From Bacteroidales bacterium (GTDB lineage Bacteria > Bacteroidota > Bacteroidia > Bacteroidales > VadinHA17), in NCBI GenBank assembly GCA_027451265.1, contig DAIDJT010000140.1, forward strand, positions 1 through 7,047: a stretch of DNA of 7,047 nucleotides, read 5' to 3'. A model generated the notes under the pieces. The model made no database searches. It saw only the letters and a program-made list of their open reading frames with translations, and had not been told where the DNA came from. Within the stretch, counting starts at the first letter, position 1. Every line of letters starts with the position of its first letter. The translations under genes and the position numbers were made by a program. Below, piece by piece: positions 4,582 through 7,047 of the stretch.

Positions 4582-7047
4582 ATGAATGACCGAATCAGAA
4601 AAACGGAAGCACTGCTGTTGCTCCTTGCACTTGCAACAATTGCTGCAACAGCGCAACAGCGAACGCTGGAGACTTTTGAACAGGTTTCAGGCTGGTCATT
4701 TAACATCTCTGATGGGGTCACCCTGACCACCTCGGCGGAGAAAGGAGTCACCGGCAATGCAATAAGGATTGATTATTATTTTACCGAGGGTACCGGGTAT
4801 GGGGGGATACAAAAGCTTTTCCCCATTGACCTTCCGGAAAACTATGAGTTCACCTTCTGGCTTAAAGCCGAATCACCTTCGAACAATTTCGAGATAAAAT
4901 TCATTGACAGCACAGGGAATAATGTCTGGTGGGTCAATAACCGAAACTATAATTTCCCGGGTGATTGGACCAAAATCCGCATCAAAAAGCGGCACATCAG
5001 TTTTGCATGGGGGCCGACGGAGGATCACGATTTGAATCGGGTAGACAGGATTGAGTTCACGGTCGCTTCCTTTGTGGGAGGGAAAGGGACACTGTGGCTT
5101 GATGACCTGAAGTTCGAGCCCCTTCCTCCCGAAACGGACGATTTTCCCGATCCTGCTGTCAGCGCTTCATCCTCAGCCAGGCATCACAGGTCCGTGCTGG
5201 TGACTGACGGTTCCGGTGAAACCTTCTGGCAGAGCAGGAAGGGAGGACAGCAGAAAATCACATTTGATTTCAAAGGCAGGCGGGAGTTTGGCGGACTTCT
5301 TATTGAATGGCTTGAAGGGAGCCATGCCAAAGCATTTGACGTTTTCCTGTCATCAGACGGCAAAAAATGGGAGAAGGCATACTCGGTCAGCTCCAACCAT
5401 GGAAGCACCAGCGTAATCAGACTTCCGGAAGCAGAGGCAGCTTTTCTGCGGATTGACCTTCTGAAACCGGCCAATGGCAGATTCTATGGCATCAGGGAGA
5501 TAAAAATTCCTGACGTGAAAAGCACCCTCACACCCAATGATTTTGTAATGTATGCTGCCAAAAACTCACCTGCAGGCAGTTATCCTGGTTATTTCAGCAG
5601 GCGTGCCTCGTACTGGACCGTCACCGGGGTTAGCAGTGACACAAAGGAGGCGCTTATAAGCGAGGACGGCATGGTGGAGGCGGAGAAGGCACGCTTTTCA
5701 CTGGAACCCATGCTGAAAATAGGGGATACGGTTGTCAATCACAGCAACGTCAATCCTGTACAGGGAATGGGTTTCCCGGGGTATACCAGTGATTTTGTAT
5801 TTCTTCCCTCGGTGGAGTGGCGCCACAACGGGATCAGATTCGTGACCGGCGTTTCCTCTGGCGGCAATCCCGATGACAATTCTGAGCTTTACACAGGGTA
5901 CTGGTTTGAAAACACCACCTCAGGACCCCTGGATTTCGAGTTTTACCTTTTGCTCCGCCCGTATCAGGTTAATCCTTATTACCAGTTCCTTAACACCGTT
6001 GGTGGTGTTGGCAGGATAATGACACTGAGAGAGATCAGCAAAGGCCTGATATCGGTTGACGGCAAGACAGTCCGGCTGACGAAGGAGTATGATTCCTTCG
6101 GTGCCGCCATGTTCGATGAGGGCAATCCCGTTGAGATGATCGAAAAAGGGGAGATGCCCGTCTCTTTGAGCGTGACGGACCCTTCAGGCATGGCTGGCGG
6201 GGTAATAAAGTACCGGATGCATCTTGATGCAGGAGAATCAGAAGAGCTTTTCGCCGTCATTCCTTATCACACGATATTGCCTGAAGCGGGCACTGAAGCT
6301 GTAGCCGGAGCGCCTGCCGGTGAAATCCGGGCCGGCATGTCAGCTCAGGTCAGCACAGCCTTGGCATCTGGTAAGGGTAGCGGACTTTGCTCCCTGCCTC
6401 AGACAACAGCTGCAGTACATGAGAGGTTTTTCGCGTCGGCGGACTACTGGAACAATAGGACGGGCCACATCCGTTTTGACCTCCCTCCGTCGGCCGACAG
6501 GCTGGTTGACACCTGGCGGTCAAATTTGGCATACATACTGATCAACCGCGACAGGGCCGGCATCCAGCCTGGCTCCCGATCATATGACAGGAGCTGGATA
6601 CGTGACGGCTCGCTGACATCCTCAGCACTCCTCAAATCAGGCATTGTCACCGAGGTGAGGGAGTTCATTGAATGGTATGCCGCGCACCAGTACGAGAGCG
6701 GCAAAGTGCCATGCGTGGTCGACTCCAGGGGTCCGGATCCCGTGCCGGAGAATGACAGCCATGGCCAGCTCATTTATCTCATACGCGAGTATTTCAATTT
6801 CACCGGTGACACCACCTTTCTGAGGGCAATGAATCACCATGTGATCAAAGCCGTTGATTACATCGGGTCGCTTGTTGCGCAGAGATCAACTGACCACTTC
6901 AGGAACGGAAATGACAGCATCAGGGCTTATTACGGTCTTGTGCCAGAATCCATCAGCCATGAGGGTTATTCGGCGAAGCCCATGCACTCATACTGGGATG
7001 ATTTCTTCATTTTGAAGGGGCTGAAGGATGCGATTGAGATCCAGGCC
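4582..7047 (+). CDS. Secreted CBM-like/discoidin/six-hairpin glycosidase-like protein, 3' end missing
   Basis: The frame from ATG 4582 is open for 822 codons to the window edge with no stop. Residues 1-24 form a signal peptide (basic start, Leu/Ala core, likely cut ATA^QQ) without a lipobox Cys, so the protein should be released into the periplasm or exported further. Residues about 28-181 look like a carbohydrate-binding jelly roll (LETFEQVSGW at the start, GTLWLDDLKFEPL at the end). Residues about 190-312 look like a discoidin (F5/8 type C) domain (VTDGSGETFWQS, FDVFLSSDGKKWEKAYSV, FLRIDLL, GIREIKI). Residues about 315-570 are a beta-rich region containing SRRASYWTVTGVSSDTKEAL. From about 614 an (alpha/alpha)6, six-hairpin glycosidase-like domain begins, with YDRSWIRDG (668-676), ENDSHGQLIYLIREYFNFTGD (723 onward), LVPES (786-790) and HSYWDDFFILKGLKDA (802-817). 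The fold resembles GH15/63/94-like enzymes, but I cannot assign a family. Its position after two GH144 genes suggests it processes the same glycan or its oligosaccharides. The 44-nt gap before it holds no visible terminator and no A-rich leader. Confidence 0.85.
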   Translation, partial: MNDRIRKTEALLLLLALATIAATAQQRTLETFEQVSGWSFNISDGVTLTTSAEKGVTGNAIRIDYYFTEGTGYGGIQKLFPIDLPENYEFTFWLKAESPSNNFEIKFIDSTGNNVWWVNNRNYNFPGDWTKIRIKKRHISFAWGPTEDHDLNRVDRIEFTVASFVGGKGTLWLDDLKFEPLPPETDDFPDPAVSASSSARHHRSVLVTDGSGETFWQSRKGGQQKITFDFKGRREFGGLLIEWLEGSHAKAFDVFLSSDGKKWEKAYSVSSNHGSTSVIRLPEAEAAFLRIDLLKPANGRFYGIREIKIPDVKSTLTPNDFVMYAAKNSPAGSYPGYFSRRASYWTVTGVSSDTKEALISEDGMVEAEKARFSLEPMLKIGDTVVNHSNVNPVQGMGFPGYTSDFVFLPSVEWRHNGIRFVTGVSSGGNPDDNSELYTGYWFENTTSGPLDFEFYLLLRPYQVNPYYQFLNTVGGVGRIMTLREISKGLISVDGKTVRLTKEYDSFGAAMFDEGNPVEMIEKGEMPVSLSVTDPSGMAGGVIKYRMHLDAGESEELFAVIPYHTILPEAGTEAVAGAPAGEIRAGMSAQVSTALASGKGSGLCSLPQTTAAVHERFFASADYWNNRTGHIRFDLPPSADRLVDTWRSNLAYILINRDRAGIQPGSRSYDRSWIRDGSLTSSALLKSGIVTEVREFIEWYAAHQYESGKVPCVVDSRGPDPVPENDSHGQLIYLIREYFNFTGDTTFLRAMNHHVIKAVDYIGSLVAQRSTDHFRNGNDSIRAYYGLVPESISHEGYSAKPMHSYWDDFFILKGLKDAIEIQA

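Noticed and set aside
4452..4757. A 101-codon minus-strand frame across the junction of the second GH144 gene and the multidomain gene
   Set aside because: It overlaps the conserved C-terminus of one gene and the signal peptide and first domain of the next, and its Arg/Ser-rich translation has no recognisable features.
5184..6840. Several short frames on both strands (60-109 codons) within 5184-6840
   Set aside because: All lie inside the continuous 822-codon frame from 4582, which encodes coherent domains; the others are by-products of its composition.

Overview
This window looks like part of a polysaccharide utilisation locus (PUL) from a Bacteroidota genome, probably an environmental or gut Bacteroidales-like lineage. 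The signs are lipoprotein signal peptides on glycan-active enzymes, A-rich leaders rather than Shine-Dalgarno sites in front of at least one start codon, Ig-like, LamG and discoidin modules attached to secreted proteins, and a compact same-strand operon. Base composition is near balanced, and AGG is used often for arginine. No rRNA, tRNA, mobile element or CRISPR array is visible, and the taxonomic placement is inference.

Layout, all on the + strand: (1) positions 1-1113 hold the 3' end of a gene whose product ends in a bacterial Ig-like domain followed by a LamG/concanavalin A-like domain, probably a surface glycan-binding protein. (2) A strong intrinsic-terminator-like hairpin with a T tract lies at 1137-1173. 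(3) 1187-3151 encodes a lipoprotein with two Ig-like domains and a C-terminal (alpha/alpha)6 catalytic domain of the GH144 / Pfam 'Glycoamylase' type. (4) After a 6-nt gap, 3158-4537 encodes a second, single-domain GH144-type lipoprotein. (5) 4582-7047 (running off the end) encodes a large secreted protein with a CBM-like jelly roll, a discoidin (F5/8C-like) domain, a beta-sandwich region and the start of a six-hairpin glycosidase-like domain. This last frame is open for 822 codons with no stop.

Proposed working model (inference): the LamG protein and the Ig-bearing GH144 enzyme act at the outer surface to bind and cut a glycan. The GH144 family is known for beta-1,2-glucan hydrolysis, so beta-1,2-glucan (or a related glucan such as a cyclic osmoregulated glucan) is the best substrate guess. 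The second GH144 enzyme and the signal-peptidase-I-exported multidomain protein would finish degradation in the periplasm. SusC/SusD transport genes are not in the window and would be expected nearby.

Most worth a second look: the terminator placed 14 bases upstream of the start of the first GH144 gene, which leaves no room for a promoter and suggests read-through or attenuation; the two tandem GH144 paralogues with different acidic residues in an aligned active-site-region motif; and the multidomain six-hairpin protein, which may be an uncharacterised partner enzyme for the pathway.
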